48,666 bases of DNA from Gallionellaceae bacterium (GCA_003445795.1 DMCN01000121.1:203-48868), one strand, 5' to 3'. Counted from the stretch's first letter, positions 32,779 through 43,825 are shown. The notes: generated by a model from the letters alone, not told the origin. Program-made: numbers and translations.

Positions 32779-34170
32779 ATGAATCGACTGCGCGGACAAT
32801 CGGTGTTGGTACTCGGTCTCGGTGAGACCGGGTTGTCGCTCGCCCGCTACCTGCATGCGCAGGGTGCGCGACTGAGCGTCGCCGACAGCCGCATGGACCC
32901 GCCGGGCATCGCAACGCTGCGCGGCGAACTGCCGCAGGCCGAAGTGTACTGCGGTCCGTTCGGCGACGAACTACTACAGGGTATAGACCGCATCGCTATC
33001 AGTCCCGGTGTGCCGGTGGCCGAGCCGCTGGTGCAGCGCGCCATCGCGCGTGGCTTGCCCGTCGAAAGCGATATCGAGTTGCTGGCGCAGCAACTGGCAA
33101 GCAACGACTATCGCCGCAACACCAGAGTCATCGCAATCACCGGTGCAAACGGAAAGACCACCGTCACCAGCATGGTGGGCGCGATGTGCGCGTCGGCAGG
33201 ACTGGATACGCAAGTGGCAGGCAACATCTCGCCTGCGGTACTGGATGCCTTGCGTGCACGCAAACAGCAGCCGCAAGTGTGGGTGCTGGAGCTCTCCAGC
33301 TTCCAGCTCGAAACGACTTACACGCTGGCCGCCGATGCCGCCGCCGTGCTCAACGTCACCGAAGACCATCTCGACCGCTACGCGGGAAGCATGGATAGCT
33401 ACGCGGCCGCCAAGGCACGCATCTTCCAGGGCGAGGGCGTGCAGGTGCTGAACCGCGAAGACGAGCGCAGTATCGCGATGAAGGCCAAAGGACGCAGGCA
33501 GATCAGTTTCGGCCTGAATCCGCCGGCGAGCGACAACGATTGGGGTATCACGAAAGAAGGCGCGATCACCTGGCTGATGCAGGGTGAGCGGAAGATCATG
33601 CGTGCCGACGAGTTGCAGGTCAGCGGCCTGCACAATGTGGCTAACGCGCTGGCCGCGCTGGCCTTGTGCCGTTCGCTGGACATACCGCTCGCACCACTGG
33701 TGCAGGCACTGCGCCATTTCAAAGGATTGCCGCACCGCGTCGAAAAGGTTGCGGAAGTGAACGGCGTCACCTACTACGACGACTCCAAAGGCACCAACGT
33801 CGGCGCGACTGAGGCGGCGCTGAAGGGATTGGGCAAGCCTGCCGTGGTGATCCTGGGCGGCGACGGCAAGGGCCAGGACTTCTCGCCGCTGAAAGACGCC
33901 GTGTCCAGACACGCGCGTGCCGTGGTGCTGATCGGGCGCGATGCGCCGCTGATCGAGCGCGCCATCGCCGGCTGCGGCAAACCGGTGCTGAAGGCGCGCG
34001 ACATGGACGATGCGGTGCGCATCTCTACTGCCAATGCGCAACGCGGCGATGCGGTGCTGATGTCGCCCGCCTGCGCCAGTTTCGACATGTTCAGGAATTA
34101 TCTGCACCGCGCGGAAGTGTTCATCGCGGCGGTGAAGAGAACGGAGGCGGCATGTTCAGTGCGACACTGA
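32779..34170 (+). CDS. murD: UDP-MurNAc-L-alanine:D-glutamate ligase
   Basis: Adds D-glutamate to UDP-MurNAc-L-Ala. The 463-residue protein has an N-terminal Rossmann-like domain (VLVLGLGETGLSLARYL), the ATP loop ITGANGKTTVTSMVG, LELSSFQLETT, and the C-terminal DDSKGTNVGATEAAL and LSPACASFDMF. It starts three bases after mraY and overlaps ftsW by 19 bases. Confidence 0.97.
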   Translation: MNRLRGQSVLVLGLGETGLSLARYLHAQGARLSVADSRMDPPGIATLRGELPQAEVYCGPFGDELLQGIDRIAISPGVPVAEPLVQRAIARGLPVESDIELLAQQLASNDYRRNTRVIAITGANGKTTVTSMVGAMCASAGLDTQVAGNISPAVLDALRARKQQPQVWVLELSSFQLETTYTLAADAAAVLNVTEDHLDRYAGSMDSYAAAKARIFQGEGVQVLNREDERSIAMKAKGRRQISFGLNPPASDNDWGITKEGAITWLMQGERKIMRADELQVSGLHNVANALAALALCRSLDIPLAPLVQALRHFKGLPHRVEKVAEVNGVTYYDDSKGTNVGATEAALKGLGKPAVVILGGDGKGQDFSPLKDAVSRHARAVVLIGRDAPLIERAIAGCGKPVLKARDMDDAVRISTANAQRGDAVLMSPACASFDMFRNYLHRAEVFIAAVKRTEAACSVRH

Positions 34171-35315
34171 CCGCACCGCGCCGTGCTGTGGCGGAATACG
34201 ACAACGTGCTGGTGTGGATCATCACGGCGCTGCTCGCCATCGGACTGGTGATGGTCTACTCGTCCTCGATCGCGACGGCAGAAGCTGGAAAATACACCGG
34301 CCATCAGGCGACCTATTATCTGATGCGTCACGGCATCTTCATCATGATCGGCATAGTTGCCGGGGTGATTGCCTTCCAAGTGCCGACGCAGATGTGGCAG
34401 AAATATGCGCCTTATCTGTTCCTGGCCGGCGTGGTGCTGCTGGTGCTGGTGCTGATCCCCGGCATCGGTCGCTCTGTCAATGGCAGCCGCCGCTGGATAT
34501 CGCTGTTCGTGGTAAATCTGCAACCGTCCGAACTGATGAAACTGTTCGCGGTGTTGTATGCCGCCGACTATGCGGTGCGCAAGGGCGCAGTGAAAGATCA
34601 CCTGCTCAAACCGTTCCTGCCGATGTTCGGTGTGATGGCGCTGGTCGGTGCGCTGCTGCTGCTGGAGCCGGACATGGGCGCGTTCGTGGTCATCTGCGCG
34701 ATCGCGATGGGCACGCTGTGGCTGGGCGGTTTCAACCTCAAGATCTTCGGCGGACTGCTGCTGCTGCTGCCGCTGGCCTTTGCCGCGCTGATCTTCTCGT
34801 CCGAATACCGCATGCAGCGCGTGATCGGCTTCATGGACCCGTGGTCCGATCCCTATGGCAAGGGCTATCAACTCAGTCATGCGCTGATCGCCTTCGGCCG
34901 CGGTGAATGGATCGGTGTCGGGCTGGGCGGCAGTGTGGAAAAACTATTCTACCTGCCGGAAGCGCACACCGATTTCCTGCTCGCGGTGATCGCGGAAGAA
35001 CTGGGACTGTTCGGCGTGTGTACCGTCATCCTGCTATTCGGCTGGCTCATCGTGCGTGCCTTCACCATCGGCCGCCAGGCGGCGATGTCCGACCGCCTGT
35101 TCGCCGCACTGGTGGCGCAGGGCATCGCCGTGTGGCTGGGTGTGCAGGCGATGATCAACATCGGCGTGAACATGGGTGTGCTGCCGACCAAGGGGCTGAC
35201 CCTGCCGTTCCTGAGTTTCGGCGGCAGCGGCGTGGTGGTGAACCTGATGGCGATCGCGGTGCTGCTCAGAATCGATTACGAGAACCGCAGAGTGGCCAAG
35301 GGGTTGCCTATATGA
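34152..35315 (+). CDS. ftsW: Septal glycan polymerase FtsW
   Basis: SEDS-family glycosyltransferase that polymerises lipid II at the septum with FtsI. The 387-residue protein has about ten membrane helices; GIGRSVNGSRRWISLF and LQPSELMKLFAVLYAADYA mark the family, as do YQLSHALIAFGRGEWIGVGL with SVEKLFYLPEAHTDFLLAVI, and the final LPFLSFGGSGVVVN. The start lies inside the murD end, and its stop overlaps the murG start by four bases. Confidence 0.97.
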   Translation: MFSATLTAPRRAVAEYDNVLVWIITALLAIGLVMVYSSSIATAEAGKYTGHQATYYLMRHGIFIMIGIVAGVIAFQVPTQMWQKYAPYLFLAGVVLLVLVLIPGIGRSVNGSRRWISLFVVNLQPSELMKLFAVLYAADYAVRKGAVKDHLLKPFLPMFGVMALVGALLLLEPDMGAFVVICAIAMGTLWLGGFNLKIFGGLLLLLPLAFAALIFSSEYRMQRVIGFMDPWSDPYGKGYQLSHALIAFGRGEWIGVGLGGSVEKLFYLPEAHTDFLLAVIAEELGLFGVCTVILLFGWLIVRAFTIGRQAAMSDRLFAALVAQGIAVWLGVQAMINIGVNMGVLPTKGLTLPFLSFGGSGVVVNLMAIAVLLRIDYENRRVAKGLPI

Positions 35316-36373
35316 GCCGCACCATCCTCATCATGGCAGGCGGCACCGGCGGGCACATCTACCCGGGACTGGCCGTGGCCGATGTCTTGCGCGCGCAAGG
35401 TTGGAACATCGTCTGGCTGGGCGCGCCCAACAGCATGGAAGCGGAACTGGTACCCAAACATGGCTATCCGGTGGCGTGGGTGAACTTCTCCGGTCTGCGT
35501 GGCAAGGGGCTGGTGCGCATGCTGCTGCTGCCGCTCATGCTGCTGCGCGCGTTCGCACAGAGTATCGCGGTGTTGCTGCGTCATCGACCCGATGTGGTGT
35601 TGGGCATGGGCGGCTACATCACCTTCCCCGGCGGGATGATGGCTGTCCTGCTCAATCGTCCGCTGGTAGTCCACGAACAGAACTCAATCGCCGGGCTGAG
35701 CAACAAGGTGCTGGCAAAAGTGGCGGACAGGGTATTGAGCGGTTTTCCCGACGTGCTGAAGGGCGCGCAGTGGTGCGGCAATCCGGTGCGCGCGGATATC
35801 GCGGCATTGCCCTCGCCGCAGGAACGCTTCGCCGGCCGCAGCGGAAAATTGAACGTGCTGGTGGTGGGCGGCAGTCTCGGTGCGCAGGCATTGAACGAAG
35901 CGGTGCCAAAAGCGTTGGCGATGCTGAGTGAACAGGAGCGCCCGCATGTGTTGCACCAGACCGGAAAGAAACATTTTGATGCCGTGCAAAAGCTGTATGC
36001 ACAGGCTGGAGTGAGCGCCGACATCCGCGCCTTCCTCGACGATATGGCGAACCAGTATACAAAAGCCGATGTGGTGATCTGCCGCGCGGGTGCGCTGACC
36101 ATCGCCGAGCTGGCGGCGGCGGGCGTGGCGAGCGTGCTGGTGCCGTTCCCGTTCGCGGTGGACGACCACCAGACGCACAACGCGCGCTTCCTGAGCGAGC
36201 ACGGCGCGGCGCTGCTGCTGCCGCAGAAAGAATTGAGTGCGGAAAAGCTGGCGCAACTACTGCGTGAACTGAACCGCGAAAAACTGCTGGCGATGGCGCA
36301 AGCCGCGCGCAGCCTGGCAAAACCGGATGCGACACAACAAGTGGCGCAAGTGTGTGTCTCTCTCGCAGGGTGA
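35312..36373 (+). CDS. murG: Lipid II synthase MurG
   Basis: Peripheral inner-membrane glycosyltransferase that adds GlcNAc to lipid I. The 353-residue protein has the GT-B fold with MAGGTGGHIYPGLAVADVL, GMGGYITFPGGMMA, HEQNSIAGLSNKVLA, VVGGSLGAQALNEAVP, and the donor-binding CRAGALTIAELAAAG with PFPFAVDDHQTHNAR. The ATG at 35312 overlaps the ftsW stop; the longer frame upstream is inside ftsW. Confidence 0.97.
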   Translation: MSRTILIMAGGTGGHIYPGLAVADVLRAQGWNIVWLGAPNSMEAELVPKHGYPVAWVNFSGLRGKGLVRMLLLPLMLLRAFAQSIAVLLRHRPDVVLGMGGYITFPGGMMAVLLNRPLVVHEQNSIAGLSNKVLAKVADRVLSGFPDVLKGAQWCGNPVRADIAALPSPQERFAGRSGKLNVLVVGGSLGAQALNEAVPKALAMLSEQERPHVLHQTGKKHFDAVQKLYAQAGVSADIRAFLDDMANQYTKADVVICRAGALTIAELAAAGVASVLVPFPFAVDDHQTHNARFLSEHGAALLLPQKELSAEKLAQLLRELNREKLLAMAQAARSLAKPDATQQVAQVCVSLAG

Positions 36374-36380
36374 AACGAAT

Positions 36381-37789
<1,409 letters not shown>

Positions 37790-37793
<4 letters not shown>

Positions 37794-38704
37794 AGATGAG
37801 CGAACCGGCACAGTTCAGTGACTATGGGTTGCGTGGGGAGATGCTCCACGACGAGCCCATGTCGCGCCACGTGAGCTGGCGTGCGGGCGGTGTCGCGCAG
37901 CGGTTGTACCGTCCGGCCGATCTCGCTGACCTGCGGCAGTTTCTGCGGCAGACACCGGCAAACGAAGATCTGATCGCAGTCGGTCTCGGCAGCAATCTGC
38001 TGGTGCGCGACGGCGGCTATCGCGGCACGGTGCTGCAGATGGTGGGTGCACTGACCGAACTGCGCATGGACGGCGACCTGATCTACGTGCAGGCCGGCGT
38101 GCCGGGCGCGAAGCTGGCGCGCTTTGCTGCAAGCAACAATCTGTGCGGTGCGGAATTCTTTGTCGGCATCCCCGGCACGCTGGGCGGCATGCTGGCGATG
38201 AACGCGGGCTGCTACGGCGGCGAGACTTGGCAAAAGGTGCAGCGCGTGCAGGTGCTGTCGCGCAGCGGCGAGTTGCTGGAGCGCACGCCGCAGGAATACG
38301 ACATCGGCTATCGCCATGTGGCGTTGAACGAGGCAAGCGAGGAGTTCTTCGTCGGCGCGTGGTTGAAGCTGGAGACGGGTGATGTGGAAAAGGCGCGCCA
38401 GGACATCAAGGCCCTGATGGAAAAGCGCAGCGCCAGCCAGCCTTTGCAGTTGCCGAACGCGGGCTCGGTGTTCCGCAATCCCGAGGGCGGCCATGCGGCG
38501 AAGTTGATCGAGGGTTGCGGATTGAAGGGCCGCAGGATCGGCGGCGCCGAGGTGTCGCAGAAACATGCCAACTTCATCGTCAATACGGGCGGTGCGACGG
38601 CGACAGATATAGAGGATCTGATCAACGAAGTGCGGGCGACGGTGTTGCAGCAGACGGGTATCGAATTGCATCCGGAAGTGAGAATCGTGGGAGAACGGAT
38701 TTGA
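37790..38704 (+). CDS. murB: UDP-N-acetylenolpyruvoylglucosamine reductase
   Basis: FAD enzyme that reduces UDP-GlcNAc-enolpyruvate to UDP-MurNAc. The 304-residue length and lack of the long C-terminal insertion fit the shorter type II MurB, unlike E. coli. Visible are VGLGSNLLVRDGGYRG (FAD), GIPGTLGGMLAMNAGCYGG, the catalytic Ser in NAGSVFRNPEGGHAAKLIEG, and the Glu near the end in ELHPEVRIVGE. ATG overlaps murC; a second ATG lies two codons later. Confidence 0.96.
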
Positions 38705-39612
38705 ACAATTTTGGGAAAGTGGCGGTGTTGTTCGGCGGGCGTTCGGCAGAGCGCGAGGTGTCGTTGAAGAGCGGCTCAGCCGTGCTGGCCGCATTGCAGC
38801 GCAGCGGTGTGGATGCGCACGCCTTCGACCCGGCCGAGCGCGACTTGTCCGAACTGAAGAAGGAGAAGTTCGAGCGCGTGTTCATCGCGCTGCACGGCCG
38901 TTTTGGCGAGGACGGCACGGTGCAGGGCGCATTGGAGCTGTTGGGCATCCCCTACACCGGCAGCGGCGTGATGGCATCGGCTATCGCCATGGACAAGTGG
39001 CGCACCAAGCTGGTGTGGCAGGCGGCTGCTTTGCCCATTCCCGAGTACGAAGCGCTGACCGGGCCGACCGACTGGAACGCCGTGGCCGACCATCTCGATC
39101 TGCCGCTGTTCATCAAGCCTGCGAGCGAGGGCAGCAGCGTGGGCGTGACGAAGGTAAAGACGGTGGAGGAGCTGCCGGTGGCCTATGCCGAGGCGGCGAA
39201 GCACGACAAGGTGGTGATTGCCGAGAGCTTCATGAGCGGCGGTGAATACACCGTGGCGATCCTGAACGGCCGCGCCTTGCCGGCGATCAAGATCGAGCCG
39301 GCCAACGAGTTCTACGACTACGACGCGAAGTATCTGCGCGACGACACGCGCTATCTGTGCCCGTGCGGACTGGGACTGGATGAAGAGGCGGCGATGCAAC
39401 ATCTGGCGTTGCTGGCTTTCCAGCTCATCGGTTGCCAGGGCTGGGGGCGCGTGGACTTTTTGCGCGGAGATGACGACAAGTTCTACCTGTTGGAGATCAA
39501 CACTTCGCCGGGCATGACCGACCATAGCCTGGTGCCGATGGCGGCCCGCCATGCCGGCATCAGTTTCGAGCAACTGGTGGTGCAGATACTGGAGGGGGCA
39601 CATGTGGGATAA
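38701..39612 (+). CDS. ddl: D-alanine--D-alanine ligase
   Basis: ATP-grasp enzyme that makes the D-Ala-D-Ala used by MurF. The 303-residue protein has FGGRSAEREVSLKSG at the N-terminus, ALHGRFGEDGTVQGALELLG, PASEGSSVGVTKV, WGRVDFLRGDDDKFYLLEIN and TSPGMTDHSLVPMAA. The only start consistent with the N-terminus is a TTG that overlaps the murB stop (TTGA), which suggests low, coupled initiation. Its end overlaps ftsQ by 11 bases. Confidence 0.96.
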   Translation: MNNFGKVAVLFGGRSAEREVSLKSGSAVLAALQRSGVDAHAFDPAERDLSELKKEKFERVFIALHGRFGEDGTVQGALELLGIPYTGSGVMASAIAMDKWRTKLVWQAAALPIPEYEALTGPTDWNAVADHLDLPLFIKPASEGSSVGVTKVKTVEELPVAYAEAAKHDKVVIAESFMSGGEYTVAILNGRALPAIKIEPANEFYDYDAKYLRDDTRYLCPCGLGLDEEAAMQHLALLAFQLIGCQGWGRVDFLRGDDDKFYLLEINTSPGMTDHSLVPMAARHAGISFEQLVVQILEGAHVG

Positions 39613-40363
39613 CGCACCACTGTTGCGCAGTATCGCCAATGCGCTGTTCGGCATCAGCCTGGCGCTGGTGCTGTACGGCGTTGCGCGCTACGTGCTGCAG
39701 TTGCCGGTGTTCCCGCTGCGCGCAGTTGAGCTGACCGCCGCGCCGCAGCGCGTCCCCGTCGAGGCGCTGGAAAAAGTGGTGCGCGAGAAAGTAAGCGGGA
39801 ATTTTTTCACGGTGGATCTGGAGCAGACGCGGCAGGCGTTCGAACAGCTGCCCTGGGTGCGCAAAGTGAGCGTGCGGCGCAAGTTCCCGTGGAGCCTGGA
39901 AGTGGAAGTGGAAGAGCAGGTCGTGCTGGCGCGTTGGAACGGCACGGAACTGGTGAATACGCATGGCGAAGTGTTTGCGGGCGAGTGCGAGAGGGTGATG
40001 CCGAAGGCATCGGGTACCCGTCGGCATCCCCCTTGCGGGGAGGTGGAGCAGGTCCTGCCGGCTTTCATCGGCCAGCCGGACAGCTCGCTGCAGGTGGCGC
40101 AGATGTATGCCGAGTTGGGCGCGGTGATGCAGCCGCTGCAGCAGCAGATCGTGCAGCTCAGCCTGTCACCGCGCTACGCCTGGCAGGTGAAGCTGGATGA
40201 CGGCATGGTGATCGAGTTGGGGCGCGAGGAGATGCAGCAGCGACTGGCACGCTTCGTCGCCGTGTATCCGTACAGTCTGGCTGCGATGGCGCGGTCGGTG
40301 CGCCACGTGGATCTGCGTTATCGCAACGGGTTCGCGGTTTATCTGCCCGGCAGGGAAGTTTAG
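39602..40363 (+). CDS. ftsQ: Cell division protein FtsQ
   Basis: Bitopic inner-membrane protein of the FtsQLB complex. The 253-residue protein has a membrane helix (about 13-33), a POTRA domain (36-104, with FFTVDLEQTRQAFEQLPWVR and VRRKFPWSLEVEVEEQ), and the beta domain ending LARFVAVYPYSLAAMA and VDLRYRNGFAVYLPG. Between VNTHGEVF and LPAFIG there are about 15 residues more than usual; residues 132-146 are encoded by a palindromic element, so they look like an in-frame insertion. The reading frame stays open, and the protein is probably functional. Confidence 0.93.
   Translation: MWDNAPLLRSIANALFGISLALVLYGVARYVLQLPVFPLRAVELTAAPQRVPVEALEKVVREKVSGNFFTVDLEQTRQAFEQLPWVRKVSVRRKFPWSLEVEVEEQVVLARWNGTELVNTHGEVFAGECERVMPKASGTRRHPPCGEVEQVLPAFIGQPDSSLQVAQMYAELGAVMQPLQQQIVQLSLSPRYAWQVKLDDGMVIELGREEMQQRLARFVAVYPYSLAAMARSVRHVDLRYRNGFAVYLPGREV
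39997..40040. repeat. Palindromic element inside ftsQ
   Basis: GATGCC GAA GGCATC (39997-40011) is a perfect hairpin, GGGTACCC follows at 40012-40019, TCGGCATC (40021-40028) can pair instead with GATGCCGA (39997-40004), and CCCC TTGC GGGG closes the block. Such nested palindromes are typical of REP-like or RPE-like mobile repeats and not of coding DNA. No clean target duplication is seen. Confidence 0.6.
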
Positions 40364-40379
40364 GAAGCAAGGGGACACG

Positions 40380-41615
40380 ATGAGCAAGAACAGAGAGAGC
40401 AAAAATTTGATCGTGGGACTGGACATCGGCACGTCCAAGATCGCGTGCATCGTCGCCGAGATCAGGCCGGAGGGCACGCTGGAAGTGATCGGTGCGGGCA
40501 TGCACCAGTCCTCCGGCATGAAGAAGGGCATGGTGGTGAACATCGACGCCACTGTCGCCGCCATCCAGCGCGCGCTGGAGGAGGCCGAGCTGATGGCCGA
40601 CTGCAAGATACGCGAGGTCTACACCGGCATCGCGGGCGGCCACATCAAGAGCTCCAATGCCAACGGCATGATCAAGATCAAGGACAAGGAAGTGGCGCAC
40701 ACCGATATCGTACGCGCGGTGGAGACGGCCAGTTCGATCAGTCTGCCGGGCGACCAGCAGATCCTGCATATCCTCGAGCAGGAGTTCAGCATCGATGGAC
40801 AGGAAGGTATCAAGAAGCCGCTCGGTATGAGCGGCATGCGGCTGGAGGTGGAGATCCACATCGTCACCGGCGCGGTGTCGGCGGTGCAGAACATATTGAA
40901 GTGTATCCACCGCTGCGGGCTGGAAGTGAACGAGATGATCCTGCAGCCGTTGGCGTCGAGCAAGGCCGTGCTGGCGGACGACGAGAAGGAGCTGGGTGTG
41001 TGTCTGGTGGATATCGGCGGCGGCACAACCGACGTGGCGATCTTCACCAACGGCGCGATACGCCACACCGCAGTGATCCCGATCGCGGGCGATCAGATCA
41101 CCAACGATATCGCGATGGCTCTGCGTACGCCGACCAAGGATGCTGAGGATATCAAGATCAAATACGGCTGCGCGCTGCGCCAGTTGGCCAACGACGCGCC
41201 GATCGAGGTGCCCGGCGTGGGCGAGCGCGGTTCGCGCATGCTGTCGCGCCACACGCTGGCCGAGGTGATCGAGCCGCGCGTGGAAGAGTTGTACTCGCTG
41301 GTGCAGCAGGAGATCCGTCGCAGCGGCTTCGAGGATCTGCTGTCCTCCGGCATCGTGCTGACAGGCGGCAGCAGCGCCATGCAGGGCATGGTCGAATTGG
41401 GCGAGGAGATATTCCACATGCCGGTGCGCATGGGCGTACCGCGCAACATCGCCGGATTGTCGGATGTGGTGAAGACGCCGCGCTTCGCCACCGGCGTGGG
41501 ATTACTGTTGTACGGGCTGGATAGACACCAGCGCGAAGAAGTGTCGCGGGTTAATTCGGGGTCGTTCGGTGATGTGTTGGCGAGTATGAAGACGTGGTTT
41601 CAGCGCAATTTTTAA
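40380..41615 (+). CDS. ftsA: Cell division protein FtsA
   Basis: Actin-like ATPase that anchors FtsZ to the membrane and signals divisome activation. The 411-residue protein has the phosphate loop GLDIGTSKIACIVAEI, the second loop VDIGGGTTDVAIF, and GIVLTGGSSAMQGM for adenosine. The last residues (ASMKTWFQRNF) form the amphipathic membrane-targeting helix. The 1C subdomain lies at about 85-165. It begins 16 bp after ftsQ, with GGGGA ahead of the ATG. Confidence 0.98.
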   Translation: MSKNRESKNLIVGLDIGTSKIACIVAEIRPEGTLEVIGAGMHQSSGMKKGMVVNIDATVAAIQRALEEAELMADCKIREVYTGIAGGHIKSSNANGMIKIKDKEVAHTDIVRAVETASSISLPGDQQILHILEQEFSIDGQEGIKKPLGMSGMRLEVEIHIVTGAVSAVQNILKCIHRCGLEVNEMILQPLASSKAVLADDEKELGVCLVDIGGGTTDVAIFTNGAIRHTAVIPIAGDQITNDIAMALRTPTKDAEDIKIKYGCALRQLANDAPIEVPGVGERGSRMLSRHTLAEVIEPRVEELYSLVQQEIRRSGFEDLLSSGIVLTGGSSAMQGMVELGEEIFHMPVRMGVPRNIAGLSDVVKTPRFATGVGLLLYGLDRHQREEVSRVNSGSFGDVLASMKTWFQRNF

Positions 41616-41658
41616 TTCGGGTTCAGGGTCGGTTTGATTTTAGAAAAGGAGAAACACT

Positions 41659-42816
41659 ATGTTTGAATTGATGGATGCACAGCCGCAAGGCGCGGTGATC
41701 AAGGTGGTAGGGGTGGGTGGTTGCGGTAGCAATGCCGTGGATCACATGATCGATCAGGGCGTGCAAGGCGTCGAATTCATCACCATCAATACCGATGCGC
41801 AGGCGCTGCGTCGCAGCAAGGCGCGCGTGCAGTTGCAGATCGGGTTGAATCTGACCAAGGGGCTGGGCGCCGGCGCCAAGCCGGAGATCGGCCAGGCCGC
41901 GGCGATCGAGGACAGGGACCGTATCGCCGAGATCATCAGCGGCGCAAACATGGTGTTCATTACTGCCGGCATGGGCGGCGGCACCGGTACCGGCGCCGCA
42001 CCGATCGTGGCACAGGTGGCCAAGGAGATGGGCATCCTGACGGTTGCCGTTGTCACCAAGCCGTTCGTGTTCGAAGGCAAGCGCATGTCGCTGGCGCAAA
42101 GCGGCATTGAGGAACTGGCATCGTATGTCGATTCGCTGATCATCGTGCCGAATGCCAAGCTGATGGAAGTACTGGGCGGCAAGACCACGCTGCCGGAAGC
42201 TTTCAAGGCAGCGAACGGCGTGTTGCAGGGCGCGGTCGCGGGTATCGCCGAAGTCATCAACGTACCCGGCATGGTCAACGTGGACTTCGCCGACGTGTGC
42301 ACGCTGATGTCCGAGAACGGCATGGCGATGATGGGTGCGGCGACCGCTTCCGGCGAAGGCCGTGCACAGCGTGCTGCCGAACAGGCCATCGCCAGCCCCC
42401 TGCTGGAAGACGTGGATCTGTCCGGTGCGCGTGGCGTGCTGGTCAACATCACCTCCAGCAGCAACCTGACCCTGGAAGAGCTGCACGAAGTGATGAACTG
42501 CTTCCAGTTCGCCGCATCGGAAGCGACCGTGATCGTCGGCTCGGTGTTCGACGAGGCGATGGGCGACGAGATGCGCGTGACCATCGTGGCCACCGGTCTG
42601 GGCACGCCGTTGGCGCGCAAGCAGCCGAAGCCGTCGCTGGTGTACGAGAAGCAGCAACGCACCGGCACGCATGATGCACCGATGGTGAATTACAACGAAC
42701 TGGACATGCCGGCAGTGATCCGCACCGGACGTCATCGCGAAGCAGTTGAAGCGATGAAGCAGTCAGGAGTCGATCCTCTGGATATCCCGTCGTTCCTGCG
42801 CAAACAGGCGGACTGA
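41659..42816 (+). CDS. ftsZ: Cell division protein FtsZ
   Basis: Tubulin-like GTPase that forms the Z ring. The 385-residue protein has VVGVGGCGSNAVDHM, the GTP-binding MGGGTGTGAAP (residues 105-115), NTDAQAL and the T7 loop NVDFADV. A short linker leads to the C-terminal peptide LDIPSFLRKQAD that binds FtsA and ZipA-like partners. AAAGGAG precedes the ATG, consistent with high expression. The 43-bp gap from ftsA is one of the few real gaps in the cluster. Confidence 0.98.
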   Translation: MFELMDAQPQGAVIKVVGVGGCGSNAVDHMIDQGVQGVEFITINTDAQALRRSKARVQLQIGLNLTKGLGAGAKPEIGQAAAIEDRDRIAEIISGANMVFITAGMGGGTGTGAAPIVAQVAKEMGILTVAVVTKPFVFEGKRMSLAQSGIEELASYVDSLIIVPNAKLMEVLGGKTTLPEAFKAANGVLQGAVAGIAEVINVPGMVNVDFADVCTLMSENGMAMMGAATASGEGRAQRAAEQAIASPLLEDVDLSGARGVLVNITSSSNLTLEELHEVMNCFQFAASEATVIVGSVFDEAMGDEMRVTIVATGLGTPLARKQPKPSLVYEKQQRTGTHDAPMVNYNELDMPAVIRTGRHREAVEAMKQSGVDPLDIPSFLRKQAD

Positions 42817-42900
42817 CAGCGGGCGAGGGGAGGCATAGAGGCGACGGGCTTGCCGTCTGCCTATGTTAAACTTCGCACCTAATCGGTCAGGTAATCGCTT

Positions 42901-43812
42901 ATGGTCAAGCAGCGCACATTGAAGACGACAGTGCAGGCGACGGGTGTCGGTCTGCACACCGGCGAGAAGGTCTATCTGACCTTGCGCCCGGCCTCCATTG
43001 ACAGCGGCATTGTCTTCCGTCGCGTCGATCTGCCGCATCCGGCGGATATCCGCGCGGAGGCGCATCTGGTCAACGATACGCGCCTGTCCACTTGCCTGGA
43101 GGCGAACGGCGCGCGTGTGGCGACTGTGGAGCACCTGATGTCGGCGCTGGCCGGCCTGGGTATCGACAATGCGATCGTCGAATTGACCAGTCCGGAGTTG
43201 CCCATCATGGACGGCAGCGCGGGGACTTTCATCTTCCTGCTGCAATCTGCCGGCATCGCTGAACAGGCGGCGGCGAAGAAATTCATCCGCATCAAAAAGA
43301 TCGTGGAAGTGAAGGACGGAGACAAATGGGTGCGCTTCGAGCCGTATCACGGCTACAAGCTCAACTTCACCATCAACTTTGCCCACCCGGTGTTCGCGAA
43401 CACCAAACAGAACGTGACGGTCGATCTCGGCACGCAGTCTTATATTAAGGAAGTCAGCCGCGCGCGCACCTTCGGTTTCATGCAGGAGGTCGAGTATATG
43501 CGCTCGCAGGGTCTGGCGCTGGGCGGCAGCCTGGACAACGCCATCGTGATGGACGAATACCGCGTCATCAATCCGGACGGCTTGCGTTTCGAGGACGAGT
43601 TCGTCAAGCACAAGGTGCTAGATGCCATCGGCGACCTTTACCTGCTCGGTCATCCGCTGATCGGCGCCTTCTCCGGCTACAAGTCCGGCCATGCACTCAA
43701 CAACGCCCTGTGCCGGGCCCTGCTCGAGGACGAGACGGCATGGGAGTTCACCACCTTCGACAAGCCGGAAGAGGCGCCGGACTTCCTGCGTCTGCAACTA
43801 CAGGCCGCCTGA
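42901..43812 (+). CDS. lpxC: UDP-3-O-acyl-GlcNAc deacetylase LpxC
   Basis: Zinc enzyme of the committed step of lipid A synthesis. The 303-residue protein has VGLHTGEKV at the start, His78 in ATVEHLMSALAG, and His236 and Asp240 in VKHKVLDAIGDLYLLGHP, which together hold the zinc; His263 in KSGHALNNAL is the expected general acid. It closes the dcw cluster 84 bp after ftsZ, its usual place in proteobacteria. Presence of lpxC shows a Gram-negative outer membrane. Confidence 0.98.
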   Translation: MVKQRTLKTTVQATGVGLHTGEKVYLTLRPASIDSGIVFRRVDLPHPADIRAEAHLVNDTRLSTCLEANGARVATVEHLMSALAGLGIDNAIVELTSPELPIMDGSAGTFIFLLQSAGIAEQAAAKKFIRIKKIVEVKDGDKWVRFEPYHGYKLNFTINFAHPVFANTKQNVTVDLGTQSYIKEVSRARTFGFMQEVEYMRSQGLALGGSLDNAIVMDEYRVINPDGLRFEDEFVKHKVLDAIGDLYLLGHPLIGAFSGYKSGHALNNALCRALLEDETAWEFTTFDKPEEAPDFLRLQLQAA

Positions 43813-43825
43813 AAGGATAGCAGCG

